NCBI GenBank assembly: GCA_007134165.1
Contig: SLLJ01000477.1
Location: 1 to 16,346 of the forward strand
DNA: 16,346 nt
Direction: 5' to 3'
Origin: Nitriliruptoraceae bacterium
GTDB lineage: Bacteria > Actinomycetota > Nitriliruptoria > Nitriliruptorales > Nitriliruptoraceae
Below are positions 14,316 to 16,346 of this stretch, in pieces (positions within the stretch are counted from its first letter, which is position 1; every line of letters starts with the position of its first letter). The notes beneath the pieces were generated by a model, which searched no databases, was not told the origin of the DNA, and worked only from the letters and a program-made list of their open reading frames with translations. Made by a program: the position numbers and the translations under genes.

Positions 14316-14347
14316 CCAACCGCGCCACCGATCGACCGTGTAGCGAC

Positions 14348-14353
14348 TACCGT
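14348..14353 (+). promoter_or_regulatory. Candidate -10 box for the DUF885 gene
   Basis: TACCGT in ACTACCGTCCAG lies 26 bp before the GTG at 14380. It fits the recurrent TASSNT element; no -35 box is seen. The implied leader is under 25 nt. Confidence 0.4.
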
Positions 14354-14379
14354 CCAGGCTTCCGCGGAAGGCAGTGGCC

Positions 14380-16131
14380 GTGTCCGAGTCCGAGCACCAG
14401 CAGCGCGCTGACCTGCTCGTCGGCCGCTTCCTCGACCACGTGCTCGCGCATGAACCGGTCCAGGCCACCCGGACCGGACTCGACGGCCGCGACGGCGAAC
14501 TACCCGACCTCGCCCCCGGCGCCCTGGGCCAGCGCAGCCGGGACCTGGCGGTCCTGGCCGCCGAGGTCGGGGCGGCCCTGGCCGAGGTCGGTCCTGGCGT
14601 GCACGGCGCCGACCGAGAGGCACGCGGCGACCTGTTGCTGCTGGAGCAGGAGGTCGCCTACCGCCGGTTCCTGCTCGACGAGCGCCCACGTTTCGTGCTC
14701 GATCCCCTGGCCGTGCTCGACACGATCTCGGCGGGCATCCACGAGCTGCTGCGGGTCGGAGACGGTCCAGCCGGCGAGCGGTGCCGTCGGCTCGAGGCTG
14801 CCGCCCAGCGGGCCCGTCGGGTCCCGGTGCTGCTCGAGCAGGCCGGACGGCTGCTGAGTTCCTCGCCGGCCCCGCATCTCGACGTCGCTGCCCAGCGGTT
14901 GCCCGGGCTGCTGGCGCTGGTGCGCGACGAGCTGCCCCGCCGGGCCGAGGCGCTCGGCGTCGACGTCTCGCCGGCGCGGGACGCCGGCGAGGTCGCCGGC
15001 GAGGGACTCGAGGCCTACGGGGCCCTGCTCGACGAGCTGTCCGAGGAACCCGCCGCCGACTGGCGGCTCGGCGTCCGCGACCATGCGCTGACGCTGCGGG
15101 CGGGTCTCGGCACGACCATGGACCCCCGGGACATCGAGGACCGCGCGAGGATCTGGATGCGCCAGGTCACCGCCGAGCTCGATGAGCTCGCCGCGGCAGG
15201 CTGGCAGCGGCGGTTCCCCGGCGAGGCGCGGCCCGGAGATCCCCGGGAGTGTCTCCGGCGCAGCCTGGAGCAGATCGCGGACACCGCGGTGCGGCCCGAC
15301 CAGCTCGTCGCCGAGGCCCGGCGGGCGCTGCACGAGGCCCGGGCGTTCGTCGAGTCCACCGGGTTGACCGACCTGCCGTCGGCCGACCGGCTCGTGGTGC
15401 GCGAGGTGCCACCCCACCTGCGGGGGATCGCGGTCGCTTTCCTCGTCCCCCCGCCACCGCTGCGCCCTGACGCCGGGTGCACCTTCTACCTCGCACCGGT
15501 GCCCGACCGGTGGGGCGAGGAGCAGGCCCGCCCCTACCTCCGGGAGTACCACCCGGCCCAGCTGCGCTCGCTGGCGATCCACGAGGGCTATCCCGGGCAT
15601 TTCGTGCAACTCGAGCACGCCGCCCGCCACCCGCGGTTGGCCCGACGGCTGCTTTCGAGGCCGGTGTTCGCCGAGGGTTGGGCGGTCTACATCGAGCGTG
15701 AGGTCCTCGCGGCCGGGTTCGGAGACGACGAGGAGGTGTCGGTCGCGGGCGACGACTACCGGCTGACCCAGCGCCGGCTCGAACTGCAGGTGGCAGCGTT
15801 CGCGCTGCTCGACGTGGGGCTGCACGCCGGCACGCTCGACGACGATGACGCGGTCCGGCTGCTGACCGGCGCTGCGCTGCAACCTCCGGCCCAGGCCCGG
15901 GCCACCGTGGCTCGTGCCAAGGTCGCACCGGGACAGCTGTGCGCCTACTTCGTCGGCGGGGAGGAACTGCTCGACCTGCGACTCGAGCGCGAGCGGATCG
16001 AGGGTCACGAGTTCGATCCGACCCGGTTCCACCAGCAGGTGCTGTCCCACGGCACGCCGACGGTGCCGATGGTGGCGGCAGCCCTGCGCGATCACCAGCC
16101 GGTGCTGCGTCCGTTCGCGGGGCCCGGCTGA
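14380..16131 (+). CDS. DUF885-family putative zinc metallopeptidase
   Basis: A 583-residue protein with no signal peptide or membrane segment, so probably cytoplasmic. The family signature HEGYPGH (His401, Glu402, His407) matches an HExxxxH-type zinc site, and the second conserved block FAEGWAVYIE (Glu432) supplies a likely third ligand. Earlier conserved stretches include FYLAPVPDRW and LREYHPAQLRSLAIHEGYPG. The length of about 580 is normal for the family. The N-terminal 300 residues are mostly helical, Leu/Ala/Arg-rich. DUF885 proteins are predicted peptidases; substrates are largely unknown. Start: GTG 14374 and GTG 14380 are both in frame; GGAAGG (14366-14371) is 8 bases from the latter and only 2 from the former, so 14380 is chosen. 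It is divergent from the helicase gene. Confidence 0.88.
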   Translation: MSESEHQQRADLLVGRFLDHVLAHEPVQATRTGLDGRDGELPDLAPGALGQRSRDLAVLAAEVGAALAEVGPGVHGADREARGDLLLLEQEVAYRRFLLDERPRFVLDPLAVLDTISAGIHELLRVGDGPAGERCRRLEAAAQRARRVPVLLEQAGRLLSSSPAPHLDVAAQRLPGLLALVRDELPRRAEALGVDVSPARDAGEVAGEGLEAYGALLDELSEEPAADWRLGVRDHALTLRAGLGTTMDPRDIEDRARIWMRQVTAELDELAAAGWQRRFPGEARPGDPRECLRRSLEQIADTAVRPDQLVAEARRALHEARAFVESTGLTDLPSADRLVVREVPPHLRGIAVAFLVPPPPLRPDAGCTFYLAPVPDRWGEEQARPYLREYHPAQLRSLAIHEGYPGHFVQLEHAARHPRLARRLLSRPVFAEGWAVYIEREVLAAGFGDDEEVSVAGDDYRLTQRRLELQVAAFALLDVGLHAGTLDDDDAVRLLTGAALQPPAQARATVARAKVAPGQLCAYFVGGEELLDLRLERERIEGHEFDPTRFHQQVLSHGTPTVPMVAAALRDHQPVLRPFAGPG

Positions 16132-16143
16132 GCGTCGCCCGGT

Positions 16144-16266
16144 TCAGGCGTCGTGCTGCGGGTCCGGCCGGCGGCCCCGTCGTGCGAGGTCCAGCGCCTG
16201 CCCCAGGGTTGCGGGGGCGGTCACGTCGGTGCGGTCGAGCCGCTCGGAGTGCACGGTGAGCCGCAT
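16144..16266 (-). CDS. Possible 40-residue hypothetical protein
   Basis: An ATG-initiated frame encoding MRLTVHSERLDRTDV... and ending RRPDPQHDA. Third codon positions are almost all G or C, which supports coding, but I recognise no domain and no strong RBS. It begins 16 bp after the stop of the partial gene upstream and ends 12 bp from the DUF885 stop, so the pair would be convergent. The same frame stays open to the right edge, but codon usage there is poorer than in the neighbouring frame. It may be a short gene or a chance frame. Confidence 0.35.
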   Translation of the reverse strand: MRLTVHSERLDRTDVTAPATLGQALDLARRGRRPDPQHDA

Positions 16267-16282
16267 GCCATGTTCGGGCTGT

Positions 16283-16346
16283 TCACCCGTTGGCGTCGCG
16301 GGTGCCGCAGGCGGGGCAACCGACGGAGGCGGCGTGGGAGAGGAAG
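16283..16346 (-). CDS. C-terminal end of an unknown protein, cut by window edge
   Basis: Only the last 20 residues are in the window, ending in GCPACGTRDANG and a TGA at 16283-16285. Nearly every third codon position is C or G, the best coding signal of the three minus-strand frames here. A single CPxC knuckle at the very end suggests half of a zinc site, with the partner cysteines further upstream outside the window. The family cannot be named. Confidence 0.45.
   Translation of the reverse strand, partial: FLSHAASVGCPACGTRDANG

Noticed and set aside
13158..14411. 417-residue plus-strand open frame opposite the helicase
   Set aside because: Antisense to all conserved helicase motifs, with low-complexity shadow composition.
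14500..16095. 531-residue minus-strand open frame opposite DUF885
   Set aside because: Antisense to the HEGYPGH-containing gene; no recognisable domain.

Overview
The window is gene-dense, very GC-rich DNA (roughly 70% or more by eye) with many GTG starts and strong third-position G/C bias. It reads as the chromosome of an actinobacterium (Actinomycetota). The strongest taxonomic clue is the order O-methyltransferase (-) / htrA (+) / tatB (+) / ... / mrp (-), which matches the Mycobacterium tuberculosis Rv1220c-htrA-tatB-mrp neighbourhood. The sigE-rseA pair found there is missing here. A deep-branching, non-mycobacterial actinobacterium (for example Acidimicrobiia or Nitriliruptoria) is my inference. 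I saw no insertion sequence, phage gene, CRISPR array, tRNA or rRNA.

Region 1 (1-4082), envelope and protein export: a partial O-methyltransferase on the minus strand, a membrane-anchored HtrA protease with a PDZ domain, TatB, a PAP2 phosphatase translationally coupled to TatB, and on the minus strand the Fe-S carrier ATPase Mrp. The 3' ends of the PAP2 gene and mrp overlap by 77 bp.

Region 2 (4083-7647): a PilB/GspE-type ATPase (-) with an extra C-terminal double zinc ribbon, a divergent LppM-like lipoprotein (+), and a convergent two-part protein (-) whose C-terminal half looks like a PNPOx-type flavin split barrel. The pilB and lipoprotein promoters appear to share overlapping -10 boxes.

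Region 3 (7822-11026), phospho-signalling: a transmembrane Ser/Thr kinase with a cysteine-containing ectodomain, a PHP-family phosphoesterase, and an FHA-LuxR transcription factor. The linker of the transcription factor carries a motif like the phosphorylated E-T-T-x-V-F motif of GarA/OdhI. This is the best candidate for a little-described system: a kinase next to a regulator that could be switched by intramolecular FHA-phosphothreonine binding.

Region 4 (11119-16346): an orphan ParA-type ATPase overlapping a small zinc-ribbon gene, a convergent DEAD-box helicase with a roughly 220-residue Pro/Thr/Glu-rich repetitive tail, a divergent DUF885 metallopeptidase-like protein, and at the right edge two minus-strand fragments of unknown function.

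Most genes are single transcription units. A TASSNT hexamer (S = G/C), resembling the actinobacterial -10 element, lies about 15-135 bp upstream of eleven of the genes. Only the kinase promoter also has a good -35 box (TTGACC, 17-bp spacer). No convincing U-tract terminators were seen; several convergent pairs overlap or nearly touch.
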